In this document: one piece after another, positions 45,636 through 55,339 of the stretch
Position numbering within the stretch: the stretch's first letter is position 1
How the letters are laid out: each line of letters starts with the position of its first letter
Assembly (NCBI RefSeq): GCF_000175935.2
Contig: NC_014839.1
Location: forward strand, 186,001 to 250,000
DNA length: 64,000 nucleotides
Direction: 5' to 3'
From: Pantoea sp. At-9b
Lineage (GTDB): Bacteria > Pseudomonadota > Gammaproteobacteria > Enterobacterales > Enterobacteriaceae
Made by a program: the position numbers and the translations under genes
The notes under the pieces: generated by a model
What the model saw: the letters and a program-made list of their open reading frames with translations, nothing else
The model's database searches: none
What the model was told of the DNA's origin: nothing

Positions 45636-46912
45636 TATTGATAAGCTTTCAGCAGACGATCGGCCTGTTTCTGTGCCGATTCCAGCGCATCGGCTGGCGT
45701 TTTTGCCTGCGTCACTGCCGCTTCAATCGCGTGGTTAAGCGCTTCCTGAATTTGCACGCTGTTATAGGTCGAGAGCTCTGGCTGTGCGTATTTCAACTGT
45801 TCGCGTGCCACCAACGCTTGAGGAACATCTTTGACGTAATCTTTCATAACGCTAGTGTCCCAGGCAGCAGGGGATGTGGCGACATAACCGGTGGCAATAC
45901 TCCAGCGCGCTGCCTGCTCAGGCGCAGACACCCAGCGAATAAACTCCATCGCCGCTTTTTTCTGTTCCGGTGACGCATTTTTGAATACATAGAGGTTGCC
46001 GCCGCCCGTAGGGCTACCGCGCTGGGTTTTCTCCGGCAGCATGGCCACACCGAACGGGAATTTGGCGTTTTCACGCACCACGGTCAGGTTGCCGGTGGTA
46101 GTAACCATCATGGCAGTTTTACCGCTGATAAAGTCCTGTGGCGTGGTACCCCAGGCGATCGCCCCTTTCGGCGACACGTTTTCTTTCTGACCAAGATCGG
46201 TCAGCCATTGCAGCGTGGCGATATTACCCGGCGTGTTAAAGTTGACGGCCGTCCCTTTGCCGTTATCCAGACGACCACCGTTGGTGGCAGACAATCCCTG
46301 GAAGTTCCAGTAACCGTTTGGTGTTGAAGGGATTTCAATCCCCCACTGGCTGACCCCGTTGTTATCTTTGATCACCAACTTCTTACCAAAATCGACCACC
46401 TGTTGCCAGGTTGCTGGTGGCGTGTTGCCGTCCAGACCCGCTTTTTCAAACGCCTGCTTATTCCAGTACATCACCACCGTGGAACGCTGGAACGGAATTC
46501 CCCAGACTTTACCGTCAATGCGGCGCAGGAACGCCGGATAAAATCCGTCGATCCAGCTTTTGCCTGCGGCATCATTGGCCAGATCGCTGGCGGCCACAAT
46601 GGCACCGGCATCAATCAACGAATAGGCTTCAATATCACCAATCACCGCCAGCTGCGGTGCGTTACCACCGCGAAAGGCGGTGAGTGCTTTGGTGACGGTG
46701 GTGGCGTAGTCCCCGGTGTAAACTGGCTGGATGCTGACTTCCGGATGCACTTTTTCAAAGTCGGCGACCAAGGCATCTACGGTATGGCTGACCTTACCAC
46801 CTACCGCAATCGGGTAATACATCTGCAATTTGACCGGTTCGGCGGCCAGAGCCGCAGACACGGAACAAACGAGGAGAGCTGAAGCCAGGCGTAAATGACG
46901 AATAGCAGACAT
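45635..46912 (-). CDS. ABC importer binding protein (UgpB-like)
   Basis: 425 residues with a signal peptide (ends VSAALAAEP). The mature start KLQMYYPIAVGGKVSHTVDALVADFEKVHPEVSIQPVYTGDY and TKALTAFRGGNAPQLAVIGD are reminiscent of glycerol-3-phosphate binding protein UgpB, more than maltose binding proteins. The ligand is inferred, not proven: a phosphate ester or a sugar. Confidence 0.85.
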   Translation of the reverse strand: MSAIRHLRLASALLVCSVSAALAAEPVKLQMYYPIAVGGKVSHTVDALVADFEKVHPEVSIQPVYTGDYATTVTKALTAFRGGNAPQLAVIGDIEAYSLIDAGAIVAASDLANDAAGKSWIDGFYPAFLRRIDGKVWGIPFQRSTVVMYWNKQAFEKAGLDGNTPPATWQQVVDFGKKLVIKDNNGVSQWGIEIPSTPNGYWNFQGLSATNGGRLDNGKGTAVNFNTPGNIATLQWLTDLGQKENVSPKGAIAWGTTPQDFISGKTAMMVTTTGNLTVVRENAKFPFGVAMLPEKTQRGSPTGGGNLYVFKNASPEQKKAAMEFIRWVSAPEQAARWSIATGYVATSPAAWDTSVMKDYVKDVPQALVAREQLKYAQPELSTYNSVQIQEALNHAIEAAVTQAKTPADALESAQKQADRLLKAYQ

Positions 46913-46939
46913 GATATTTCCCTGATCAAAAGATGAAGG

Positions 46940-48043
46940 TTAAACAGCGTATTTTTTTCCGGATGCGATAAGGTGTTGCTCGGCCAGCCAGCAGCGTTTA
47001 CCGCTCTGGCTGGCAAACAGATATTGCTGCGCCGCCGACCATTGCAGCCCAACCAGGGTGCCTTCATCGAAGCGTTTCATGCCTGGCACTTTAATGGTGA
47101 GGGTTTCCGTAATGTTGGGCAGCGAGCACACCAGCAAGGTGTCGGCCCCCATATATTCGTAGCTGATAACATGGGCAGTCAGCAGCGCGTGGCTCGGCTC
47201 GACGAGGGTGATATCTTCCGCGCGCAAACCCAGGCTTAGCGCGGATTCATCCGCATCGATGACGATCGGTGCAACCATGCGACTGAGATAATGTGCGCTA
47301 CCGCGGCAGTGCAGCGGCAGGATATTCATCGGCGGCGCACCTATAAATTGCGCCGCAAAAATACTGGCGGGATTGTTGTAGAGCTCGTCGGGGGTGGCGT
47401 GCTGCTCAATATGGCCATCATTAAGCAAAATGATGCTGTCGGCCATGCTCATCGCTTCGGTCTGATCGTGCGTCACGTACAGCATGGTCAGGCCGAGCGT
47501 CTTCTGTAATGTGCGGATCTCGCGCCGCATGCTCTGACGCAATTTGGCATCGAGGTTCGAAAGGGGCTCATCCATCAGGCATAGGCGGTGTTTGGCTATC
47601 ACCGCTCGTCCCAGCGCCACTCGTTGTTGCTGCCCGCCGGAAAGCTGCGCGGGACGGCGCTCCAACAATGTGTCCAATTCCATCAGCTTGCTGACTTCCG
47701 CCAGCCGCGCAGCGAACGTCTGTTTATCTTCGCCACGTGCTTTGAGGCCAAACAACAGATTTTCACGCACGCTGAGATGTGGAAACAATGCATAAGACTG
47801 AAACACCATCGACAACTGGCGCTGGGACGGTTGCAAATGGGTGATGGTGCTGTTGCGACACACTATCTCACCCTGGTCGGCCGTTTCCAGACCGGCAATG
47901 GTGCGTAATAACGTCGATTTGCCACAGCCAGATGGCCCCAGTAATGCGACAAACGTGCCTTCCTCAGCGCTAAAACTGATGTCATTCAGGACAACTTTTT
48001 CGCCCCAGGATTTGGTGATGTGTTGAAGAGAAAGGTAGCTCAT
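46940..48043 (-). CDS. ABC importer ATPase (UgpC/MalK type)
   Basis: 367 residues. Walker A GPSGCGKST, signature LSGGQQQR, Walker B LCLMDEPLSNLD and switch histidine in VTHDQTEAMSMAD, then a C-terminal regulatory (TOBE) region from about 240. It is the first gene of the operon, unlike ugpBAEC. It lies 27 bases before the binding protein gene. Confidence 0.9.
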   Translation of the reverse strand: MSYLSLQHITKSWGEKVVLNDISFSAEEGTFVALLGPSGCGKSTLLRTIAGLETADQGEIVCRNSTITHLQPSQRQLSMVFQSYALFPHLSVRENLLFGLKARGEDKQTFAARLAEVSKLMELDTLLERRPAQLSGGQQQRVALGRAVIAKHRLCLMDEPLSNLDAKLRQSMRREIRTLQKTLGLTMLYVTHDQTEAMSMADSIILLNDGHIEQHATPDELYNNPASIFAAQFIGAPPMNILPLHCRGSAHYLSRMVAPIVIDADESALSLGLRAEDITLVEPSHALLTAHVISYEYMGADTLLVCSLPNITETLTIKVPGMKRFDEGTLVGLQWSAAQQYLFASQSGKRCWLAEQHLIASGKKYAV

Positions 48044-48112
48044 GCGCCCTCGTGCCTGAGATCAGAATGGCGGTAAGGTAGCTGGGGATAATGAAGGAAT
48101 TATTTAAGTTGA

Positions 48113-48130
48113 GTGACGTTTGAGTGATGG
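48113..48130 (-). promoter_or_regulatory. Pho-box-like direct repeat before the Ugp-like operon
   Basis: On the minus strand CCATCAC, four bases, ACGTCAC repeats with the 11-base period of a Pho box. Matches to the consensus CTGTCAT are only partial, so the call is tentative. Confidence 0.3.
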
Positions 48131-48394
48131 GTTCTGACGCAGGCGCAGCGTTAACACAATTTTATTGTCAGAATGCTAGGTATGATTATCATAAATTTTG
48201 ATTCAAATAAATTTCATATAACATTATTCTGAAAAAGAAATTTCAGTAGATTATTCCATAACAGTTATTTCAATGAGTTAAGCCATCTTGTAACGAAACG
48301 TAATAAGAGCCGACCTGCAAAATCTCCAAAATAATTACACTTTTTCGGACCGGTAAGAGATGCTGCTTGCTCCCATTACGCAGAGATAATAACA
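48131..48394. other. AT-rich intergenic region
   Basis: Divergent promoter region between the Ugp-like operon and the small Cys protein gene. No gene is supportable. Confidence 0.35.
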
Positions 48395-48655
48395 ATGAAA
48401 AATACTTACTACATCAGCATATCTAAAACCAATGATAATCATATCCTGCATAACGCCACTTGCCGGATCTACTCGGAAAACAAAGAGGATATGATTCTGA
48501 TTGGTCGTTACGAACAGCTCGTGATTGCGCTGGGTGTTTCCCGCAATAACTTCAGAAAGGTGACACCCTGCCCACAATGTGTCCTCAAGCGCCGGCTGTA
48601 TCATTTTTCCCGGCCACGTCAGGAGCGGGTGCCAGTGCGGCATCTCCCGGAGTAG
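48395..48655 (+). CDS. Small cysteine-containing protein of unknown function
   Basis: 86 residues. The pattern YYISISKTNDNHILHNATCRI ... RKVTPCPQC resembles a widespread family of short proteins with H-x-V-H-x-x-x-C near the start and C-x-x-C near the end, which could bind a metal. No function is known to me. The gene precedes an IS605-group element and stands alone. Confidence 0.55.
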   Translation: MKNTYYISISKTNDNHILHNATCRIYSENKEDMILIGRYEQLVIALGVSRNNFRKVTPCPQCVLKRRLYHFSRPRQERVPVRHLPE

Positions 48656-48813
48656 CTCTGCCTGACACAAATCTAACGGCACGATTTATCTGAAAGCGCT
48701 GTAAAACCACGTCCTTTTAGGTCGGGGATATAAGGCGTGCCGTTGACCTTTTGCCTAACCCGTTTTGACCTCCGTCAATATGGCTTACATTTTCAGTGTA
48801 TTTTGTAAGTCCT

Positions 48814-49970
48814 GTGAAACGCGCCTGTAAATACCGATTTTATTCAACACCCGAACACGTTGAGCTTTTGCCTCAAACGTTCGGGTGTGTGCGTTTTGTC
48901 TACAATTTAATCCTGCGCTGGCGAACCGATGCTTATTATGAGCGCCAGGAAAAGATCGGCTATACGCAAGCCAGCACCCGCTTAATGGCACTGAAAAAAG
49001 AGCCGGAATTTACCTGGCTAAATGACGTATCCAGCGTGCCGTTACAGCAAGCCTTACGCCATCAACAGGCCGGATTCTCAAACTTTTTCGCAAGCCGCGC
49101 CAGATACCCGACATTCAAAAGCAAGCGCCATAAAGAGGCGGCTACGCTCACCAATGCCGCTTTTAAATACCATGACGGCAAGTTTTGTATATGGCAAAGA
49201 GCAAAGCGCCGTTAGACGTGCGCTGGAGCCGTGAATTGCCGTCTGCACCATCCTCGGTCACCCTTTCCAGAGATGCAGCCGGACGATATTTCGTGTCCTG
49301 CCTCTGCGAGTTTGAGCCTGTATCACTGCCGATCACCGCTTCAACCGTCGGCATTGATGTTGGTTTAAAAGATTCGTTCGTCACCGATACCGGATTCAAA
49401 ACAGGTAATCCCCGTCACACCACTAAATATGCGAAGCGTCTCGCTCTGCTGCAGCGCCGTTTGAGCAAGAAACAAAAAGGCTCAAAAAACCGCGCCAGAG
49501 TTGCCCGCACCCACGCGAAAATTGCTGATTGCCGAATGGATAACCTGCACAAGCTGTCCCGCAAACTCATTAACGAGAATCAAGTTGTTTGCGTCGAATC
49601 CCTGAAAGTGAAAAACATAATCCGCAATCCGACGCTATCCAAAGCGATAGCAGACGCGGGCTGGGGGGAGTTTGTTCGCCAGCTTGATTATAAGGGCGAA
49701 TGGTCGGGGCGAGCAGTCGTCGCAATTGACCCGTTTTTCCCGTCCTCAAAACGCTGCAGCGGGTGCGGGTATACCATGCCAAAAATGGCGCTTAACGTTC
49801 GTTCGTGGATCTGCCCTGAATGTGGGGCAAACCCTGATCGTGCTGTAAACGCCGCGTAGAATATAAAAGCGGTCGGGCTGACCGCGTTAGCTTGTGGAGA
49901 GCCTGTAAATCCTGAACCGCGCAATGCGGCTCAGGTTCGGCTCCGCGAAACAAGAATCCCCTTCCTTTAG
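48814..49970 (+). pseudogene. tnpB: TnpB RNA-guided nuclease, frameshifted and with a premature stop
   Basis: TnpB layout throughout: N-terminal KRACKYRFYSTPEHVELL, GCVRFVYNLIL, then the RuvC domain with catalytic D in GIDVGLK, E in CVESLKVKNI, zinc cysteines in CSGCG and CPECG and the last aspartate in NPDRAVNAA. Two lesions break it. A net one-base shift occurs in the T run at 49183-49186, after HDGK and before LYMAKSKAPLDVRWS. A TAG then replaces the arginine of NAARNI at 49857-49859; in-frame sequence continues as NIKAVGLTALACGEP to a TAG at 49968. The start is probably the GTG at 48814. Confidence 0.85.
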
Positions 49971-49985
49971 GGAGGGGAGTGTCAA
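49860..49985 (+). ncRNA. Putative omega RNA (TnpB guide RNA) scaffold
   Basis: In IS605-group elements the guide RNA overlaps the 3' end of tnpB and runs through the right end, with the guide in flanking DNA. Here a 9-bp stem TCCCCTTCC/GGGAGGGGA with loop TTTA (49957-49978) overlaps the tnpB stop region and precedes GTGTCAAC. The guide would start near 49985. No terminator was seen. Boundaries are approximate. Confidence 0.5.
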
Positions 49986-50017
49986 CCTGTTGTTTACATA
50001 ATCGCGCCGCCACTCAG

Positions 50018-52333
50018 CTACTTGTCGCAACAGCCGCTGCATCCACTACATCCGCTTGCATTACTCATAGCCGGCACCCTAAAGCGTTTCTGATTTATTC
50101 GCTCGCCTTTACGGCGTAACGCCACAAAAATCAGTCCATTAAAAACGATAACGCCGATCAAGCAAAAAGAACTAAAACCAGGATGGTCAGCAAAACTCAC
50201 GCTTTGATAAAATAAGGTAGCGAGGGAATATGCCACATTTAACCCCCAGCAAAAGGAAAATAACATCCAGTTGCGCCCTGCCTCTCTTGCAATCGCTCCC
50301 ATGACTGAAACGCAGGGAACGTAAAGCAGTACAAAGATCAGGTAGCTGTATGCCGCAAAACCATTACCAAATCTGGCACTCATGGCCCCCATCTGTCCGG
50401 AATCCATTGCACCATCACCCTTACTGGCCTCAATGGGGTTTGATAAAGCTGTAAAACTAAACGCTGCAGCTAATCCATCCCGGGTTTGTATTAGCGCATC
50501 TTCCATTTCACTTCGCAGATTAAATTCACTTGGGTTGAATTTTCCACTCTCAATATCTTCTCCTGTATAGAGGCTATTCAACGTCCCGACCACGACTTCT
50601 TTCGCCATAATACCTGTCACCAAGCCCACCGTGGCCTGCCAGTTATCTTGGGTGATGCCAATGGGGAATAAGGCCGGAGTAATGACTCTGCTTGCTGCAG
50701 CCAGCGCGGAATCATTGATGCTATCAACAGTACGGCCGTTTAATGAAAAGCTACTCAGCACACCAATCAACATACTGACTAGAATAATCACCTTGCCAGC
50801 ACGCACGATGAACATTTTCAGACGCTGCCAGGTCTGAATAAGCAAACTTTTGAGGTGAGGCCGATGGTAGACCGGTAACTCCATAATGAACGGCGTAGCT
50901 TCACCGTGTAACAATGTATGTTTTAAAAGCAATCCGGTTCCAACCGCCACCACAATACCTAACAAATATAAAGAGAATACGAGGCTGGCGCTGTGCGCAC
51001 CGAAAAAAGCAGCGGCAAATACCGCAAAGATTGCCAGCCGTGCGCCGCAGGACATAAAGGGTGCGATCAAAACAGTAATCAAGCGTTCACGAGCGGTGTC
51101 CAATGTGCGGGCACCCATGACAGCCGGCACATTACAGCCAAAACCCACAATCAGAGGCACAAAGGACTTGCCCGGCAGTCCAAGAGACTGCATTAAGCGA
51201 TCCATAACAAAAGCAGCGCGTGCCATGTAACCGGAATCCTCAAGGAAAGAAAGAAACAGATACATCATGCCAATCTGTGGAATGATAGGTAGCACCGTGT
51301 TGATCCCGGCACCGATGCCCTGCGCCAGAAATACGGTTAGCCACTCCGGTAAATGCAAGCTGTAACCCAGCCATTGCACGCCATGAATAAACAGCGCCAC
51401 AGAACCGCCATCAAAGATCGGTTGTAAAGCGGCACCGATATTAATCGACAAAACAAACATCAGGTACATCACGCCGAGAAAAAGCGGAATACCAGCCCAA
51501 CGATTAAGCATGATGTTATCGAGCTTATCGGTAAAGCGACTCGGTTTACTTTGCTGAATATTGCTGATGGCCGCACACAAGGCGGTTATAGCATGATAGC
51601 GAGAATCAACAATATCCATCGCGGGGTCGCCACCTGCAGCCCGGGTAAGCTCTTCCAGATGCGGTATTACCTCCGGGCAGAGTTTCTGGCTATTGATATC
51701 CCCTTCCAACAGTTGTAGCGCCAGCCAGCGCTGCTTTTGTGCCGAAATACTTGACGGCATAATTGTGCACAAGCGGGAAATCACTCCCTCCACCACCTCC
51801 GAATAACGATCGAGCCTCATAAATTGCCAGTGATGACCACTATCGATAAGTTCCTTGAGTTGAGTTATTCCTTCACCGCGCGTCGACGTGAGCGAAACAA
51901 CCGGGCACCCCAAACGGTGCGACAATTCCAGGGCGTCGATATTAATATGTTGGCTGGTAGCAATGTCCTGCATATTTAGAGCAATGATGCAGGGTATACC
52001 GAGTTCGAGCAATTGCAGGGTGAGAAACAGGTTACTTTCCAGATTTGATGCATCAACAACATTGATCAACAGATCAGCGTGATCATTGAACAAATACTGA
52101 CAGGCGATACTTTCATCAATCGAGCTATCCGTTGACAGTGTCGTAAGTGAACGAGTTCCGGGTAGGTCAATCAAACGAACATCTGTATGCGGAGTAAAAA
52201 ACTGCCCCTCTTTGCGCTCTACAGTCACTCCTGCCCAGTTGCCTACTCGCTGTCTGGCACCTGTCAGCTGATTAAATAAGGTCGTTTTTCCTGTGTTGGG
52301 ATTGCCGATCAGACCAATGGTTAGTTGCTTCAT
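50018..52333 (-). CDS. feoB: Ferrous iron transporter FeoB
   Basis: 771 residues. The N-terminal G domain has [11 protein letters not shown] (10-20), DLPG (56-59) and NMQD (120-123), followed by the GDI region and a membrane core with the Gate segments ([10 protein letters not shown] and [18 protein letters not shown], and GVVGTLN-like VVGTLNSLY). It takes up ferrous iron across the inner membrane. The C-terminus ends in a Cys-rich [11 protein letters not shown] in place of a separate feoC gene. It follows feoA with a 4-base overlap. Confidence 0.95.
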   Translation of the reverse strand: MKQLTIGLIGNPNTGKTTLFNQLTGARQRVGNWAGVTVERKEGQFFTPHTDVRLIDLPGTRSLTTLSTDSSIDESIACQYLFNDHADLLINVVDASNLESNLFLTLQLLELGIPCIIALNMQDIATSQHINIDALELSHRLGCPVVSLTSTRGEGITQLKELIDSGHHWQFMRLDRYSEVVEGVISRLCTIMPSSISAQKQRWLALQLLEGDINSQKLCPEVIPHLEELTRAAGGDPAMDIVDSRYHAITALCAAISNIQQSKPSRFTDKLDNIMLNRWAGIPLFLGVMYLMFVLSINIGAALQPIFDGGSVALFIHGVQWLGYSLHLPEWLTVFLAQGIGAGINTVLPIIPQIGMMYLFLSFLEDSGYMARAAFVMDRLMQSLGLPGKSFVPLIVGFGCNVPAVMGARTLDTARERLITVLIAPFMSCGARLAIFAVFAAAFFGAHSASLVFSLYLLGIVVAVGTGLLLKHTLLHGEATPFIMELPVYHRPHLKSLLIQTWQRLKMFIVRAGKVIILVSMLIGVLSSFSLNGRTVDSINDSALAAASRVITPALFPIGITQDNWQATVGLVTGIMAKEVVVGTLNSLYTGEDIESGKFNPSEFNLRSEMEDALIQTRDGLAAAFSFTALSNPIEASKGDGAMDSGQMGAMSARFGNGFAAYSYLIFVLLYVPCVSVMGAIAREAGRNWMLFSFCWGLNVAYSLATLFYQSVSFADHPGFSSFCLIGVIVFNGLIFVALRRKGERINQKRFRVPAMSNASGCSGCSGCCDK

Positions 52334-52557
52334 GACTCCACCTCCTCTAGCAACAACGAGGACAGATCGCTGGATCTAACCGCCAGACTAACGCGACGAG
52401 TGCGAATTTGCACCGGGTCTCCCAGAGGCGCGACCCGGATCACCTCAATCAAAGATCCGGGAAGCATTCCCAAGGTTAGCAATTTTTGCCGCCAGCTTGG
52501 GTTAATCGAAGCTCGGTAACCCACAATGCGCCAGATGTTTCGCTTTTTTAGATGCAT
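52330..52557 (-). CDS. feoA: Ferrous iron transport accessory protein FeoA
   Basis: 75 residues, SH3-like. The core [61 protein letters not shown] matches FeoA, which contacts and supports FeoB. It overlaps feoB by four bases. A Fur-box-like site lies just upstream. Confidence 0.93.
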   Translation of the reverse strand: MHLKKRNIWRIVGYRASINPSWRQKLLTLGMLPGSLIEVIRVAPLGDPVQIRTRRVSLAVRSSDLSSLLLEEVES

Positions 52558-52597
52558 AACTTTAGCCAGTCTGTTTTTCAGGAGGAAGCGATTATAT

Positions 52598-52616
52598 AAA
52601 TGATAAGCATTCCCAT
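52598..52616. promoter_or_regulatory. Fur-box-like site upstream of feoA
   Basis: AAATGATAAGCATTCCCAT, a partial match to the 19-bp Fur consensus, sits about 40 bases before feoA. Iron repression of feoAB is expected. Confidence 0.55.
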
Positions 52617-52874
52617 AATTTGATCTGAGACGTCGTTATTGCGAGCAATCGGGGTCTAACTTCAATATTGGATTAACGAAGGGCTGATTACTGAGCCAGT
52701 ATCAGATTCAAATGTAAGTCTTCCCTGCTTACCGGAAGGCATTTCATCCAAGCTCTTTACCTTACTAGGCATCCTGCTTGTAGAGCATAAGTGACGGCGT
52801 CACAATATAAGTTGAGTAGCAGTAATTGGGATTAGATGAGCAACTCACTTCATCTCATCAAGTATCTTCCGGTT
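52617..52874. other. Intergenic stretch between feo and the replicon
   Basis: No gene or repeat was seen before the iteron array begins at 52875. Confidence 0.35.
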
Positions 52875-52922
52875 GCATTTTACTCCCCACAGCTTATGTA
52901 TAAGCTGTGGGGAGTAAAATGC
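52875..52922. repeat. Perfect 23-bp inverted repeat with a 2-base centre
   Basis: The two arms are exact reverse complements over 23 bases (left arm begins GCATTTTACTCCCC, right arm ends GGGGAGTAAAATGC) separated by GT. It is made of two opposed iterons ATAAGCTGTGGGGAG plus a longer shared extension. It can form a strong cruciform or hairpin. Confidence 0.9.
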
Positions 52923-53488
52923 CTTTCTCATTCAACCTAAGCTGTAGTCAGAAGTGTATTCAAAAGAACTGCATAAGCTATAGCATGTTCACATAAGCTA
53001 TAGTCAGGATGAAGTGGTTTATCTTTTCTCACATGTAAAGTTAGCGAATACTAACACCATTTTAAATCAATAAGATAAATGTAAGCGGTCACCAGGGTAG
53101 TTATAGAATATAAGCTATAGTCAGTCGATTACTTTCTTCAGTCTATATAAGCTATAGAGAGTAAAAGGTGTGTTATAGCTTCCGTTTGATAATCGGTAGT
53201 GCGCAGTTTTACGGCCGCCATACGCTTCAGGAGCATTGGAGTAAGCCCTTCTGACGCATTTGATGCCTTCCATCATAAGCTATAGTGAGCAAACTTACTC
53301 ACTACAGCTTATTGTATAAACTGTAGTGAGTGATCATATAAGCTATAGGGAGTACTGTTACCAACCCTATACTGAAAAGACGTCTAATAATAGGAGATAA
53401 ATCAGCAGGTTAAAGTGTGAGATAAGCTATAGGGAGTTGGCAGGAAGGCAACATAAGCTGTAGTGAGTTGCTACTCACTACAGCTTAT
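52875..53488. repeat. Iteron array downstream of repA (14 copies)
   Basis: Consensus ATAAGCTRTAGNNAG. Plus-oriented singles start at 52937, 52973, 52993, 53110, 53147, 53275, 53338 and 53422. Opposed pairs lie at 52875-52922, 53297-53331 and 53453-53488. The pairs are palindromes of 16-23 bp arms; the last (16 bp, loop TGCT) directly follows the repA stop and may also end its transcript. RepFIB-type RepA binds such repeats to control copy number by handcuffing and titration. Confidence 0.88.
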
Positions 53489-53492
53489 AACT

Positions 53493-54521
53493 TCATTTTC
53501 CTTTGAAGAGCTTCTCGAGGTCAGCCATGGAAATTCCTAATTTATTCAATAGATTGAGTTTTTCCTGAAGCTCAGCATCAACCGGTTCTGCAGGTGTGAC
53601 GGGCACTGGCGGTTGTGGGTTTTCAGCACTCTCGTTCTTCGGCGCTTTCAGCTTTGGCCGGCGATAATGCACATGAAAATAGATGCTACGCCCCCGCTGA
53701 ACCTCAGAGTAATCGAGATAACCAATCTCCTTAAGTTGCTCCATCGCCCGTCGTACCGTCTGGTTTTGCGAAAAAACGGGTGACTTGAGATTCAACCTGT
53801 CACGCAAGCGAGCCAGAGAGATGGGAGCGGGATTCCTCGGCAGGCTTTCGATATACGTATATAGCGCCTGGGCTGATTCCCGGCGTTTCAGAACATTGAT
53901 CGCTTTAAGCTGTAAAAGTACTTTACGATCAAACTCATATAGCTCAAACAGCTTAGGATCCGCCTGCAAAATCACGATATCCTTTTTGGTATCGTAATAA
54001 GCTGACTGCACTAAATGGGTGATGTATTCCTTACTATCTTCACCCATATTGCTGGCGAAGGAGATAGTTGTCGCCGCGATACGCTTTAAAGACGGGCTAA
54101 TACGCTCTCTGAGCTTCTTAGAGGAACGACTGGAGGGGATACCGCAGAGTTTGGCAAATTCGACGAAAGGAAGCTGTACCTTGTCTCCGATGACTTTATG
54201 CTTGGCAAAGGAATGAATGATCCCGACCCATGTCTTGAAATCATTATCCATATCAAGTCGTGGACCCACGATCTCAACTTTATCGAACCCCTCGGCCTTA
54301 GCCAGAGACAGTCGGGTTAATTCCTCCGTCGCATCTGTCGTCGAGAAGGTTTTATTTTTACTATTTTTCAGTGACTTAAGAGTAGGAACAAATACGCCGA
54401 GCCTCATCAACGCAACCGGTTGAACGGTATTATTCGCGTTCGGCGTTAGCGTGATCACCTCACCTGTATTTTTGTCCGTTTCTTCAAACAGTTTTTTGAG
54501 GTCAAGATTTTCGCTGTCCAC
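53493..54521 (-). CDS. repA: RepFIB-type replication initiator
   Basis: 342 residues from a GTG at 54521 ([22 protein letters not shown]), with GAGAAAG upstream; F-plasmid RepFIB RepA is about 325. An ATG at 54620 is in frame but its extra 33 residues look unlike the family. Blocks shared with RepFIB RepA include [97 protein letters not shown] and [20 protein letters not shown]. Two winged-helix domains bind the iterons on both sides. This fixes the molecule as a plasmid replicon. Confidence 0.93.
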   Translation of the reverse strand: MDSENLDLKKLFEETDKNTGEVITLTPNANNTVQPVALMRLGVFVPTLKSLKNSKNKTFSTTDATEELTRLSLAKAEGFDKVEIVGPRLDMDNDFKTWVGIIHSFAKHKVIGDKVQLPFVEFAKLCGIPSSRSSKKLRERISPSLKRIAATTISFASNMGEDSKEYITHLVQSAYYDTKKDIVILQADPKLFELYEFDRKVLLQLKAINVLKRRESAQALYTYIESLPRNPAPISLARLRDRLNLKSPVFSQNQTVRRAMEQLKEIGYLDYSEVQRGRSIYFHVHYRRPKLKAPKNESAENPQPPVPVTPAEPVDAELQEKLNLLNKLGISMADLEKLFKGK

Positions 54522-54638
54522 AGGCTTTCTCGCGGTTTCGATGATGATCGATAAAGGATCGAGACATCTGGATTTGTGAATGACAGAACAACAACTCACG
54601 TAATGTGAGCCTAATTGCATGAAGATAAGCAGGAAAAA

Positions 54639-54890
54639 CTATCCACAGCAAAATCCATCTTCAGTGCGGTTGACTCACTATAGCTTATGTCGTTTTCTAA
54701 CTACAGCTTAGATTTAGCATTCTATAGCTTATTGTAATCTGCCTATAGTTTATAATTTACTTTCTATAGCTTATGCAATACCCCTATGAGACCAGAACTG
54801 GTGCGGCCTGCCGCGATCAGGGATCTATTTGGGATCTATATGGGATCTAAATTGGATCTAAATTATTGGGATCTGGGCAGTGGATAAGTG
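54639..54890. other. Candidate origin of replication (oriV)
   Basis: Five inverted-orientation iterons (CTATAGCTTAT-like) start at 54678, 54701, 54722, 54743 and 54764, the last four exactly 21 bases apart (two helical turns). DnaA-box-like CTATCCACA (54639-54647) and AGTGGATAA (54879-54887) flank the region. AT-rich DNA and GATC repeats lie in between. This is the standard arrangement of an iteron origin next to repA. Confidence 0.8.
54820..54863 (+). repeat. Four tandem 11-bp GATC repeats in the origin
   Basis: GGGATCTATTT, GGGATCTATAT, GGGATCTAAAT and TGGATCTAAAT follow each other with an exact 11-base period; two further GATC lie outside, at 54815 and 54870. They resemble the GATCT-plus-AT-rich 13-mers of oriC, so they probably form the melting region and a Dam/SeqA control site. 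Confidence 0.85.
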
Positions 54891-55291
54891 GATATCTTGC
54901 TGACTGCTTTGAGTAATCTTGCCGTTAATACGAGGAAATCCCAGTCAAAACCGTCTTGCAGGAAGAGCAAATGTTCCTGTCTGTGCGGATCAGCATTGAG
55001 ATATCATCATCTGATAGAAACAAATGACATCCCGCAATGCGATGACATGCTTTCTGCTTCAATTGGCTTTTATGAGTTGTAAGGGTCAGGCAACATACTC
55101 AAGCGCCGAGATAGCCTTCGTACTCCTCTGTATGGCATGCAGGTTCAAATGCTGGGTTTTCCCCTCTCTTGCTCCTGATAAATCGATACGTCGCTCTACA
55201 GCGTCTTCACATCGTGTTCTAAAAATTAATCAGGCTGTTGGTCAGGACTTAACGCAAAGGAAGAAGGATCAAACGGAGTTACAATGTCACA
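54891..55291. other. Gene-poor stretch between origin and parB
   Basis: Open frames occur but none has a plausible start or domain. Nothing supportable. Confidence 0.35.
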
Positions 55292-55326
55292 ACGTAGTTA
55301 TAATCTTATTAAGATAATAACTACGT
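55292..55326. repeat. 35-bp imperfect inverted repeat downstream of parB
   Basis: ACGTAGTTAT and ATAACTACGT arms enclose ATCTTATTAAGAT; nearly the whole unit is symmetric. It could end or stabilise the parAB transcript, or be a protein site because its core resembles the TATCTTAA motifs upstream of parA. Confidence 0.55.
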
Positions 55327-55339
55327 ATTTAATAAATAA

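Larger units (their letters stand above)
48700..49990 (+). mobile_element. IS200/IS605-group element, tnpB only, decayed
   Basis: The unit starts with an imperfect hairpin near 48704-48732 and ends after a strong stem-loop at 49957-49978 followed by GTGTCAAC. Only tnpB is present, with no tnpA. This is the layout of tnpB-only (IS1341-like) elements, whose movement needs a Y1 transposase in trans. The exact ends were not determined. Confidence 0.6.

Noticed and set aside
54888..55317. Plus-strand open frames between origin and parB
   Set aside because: No domain or start signal.
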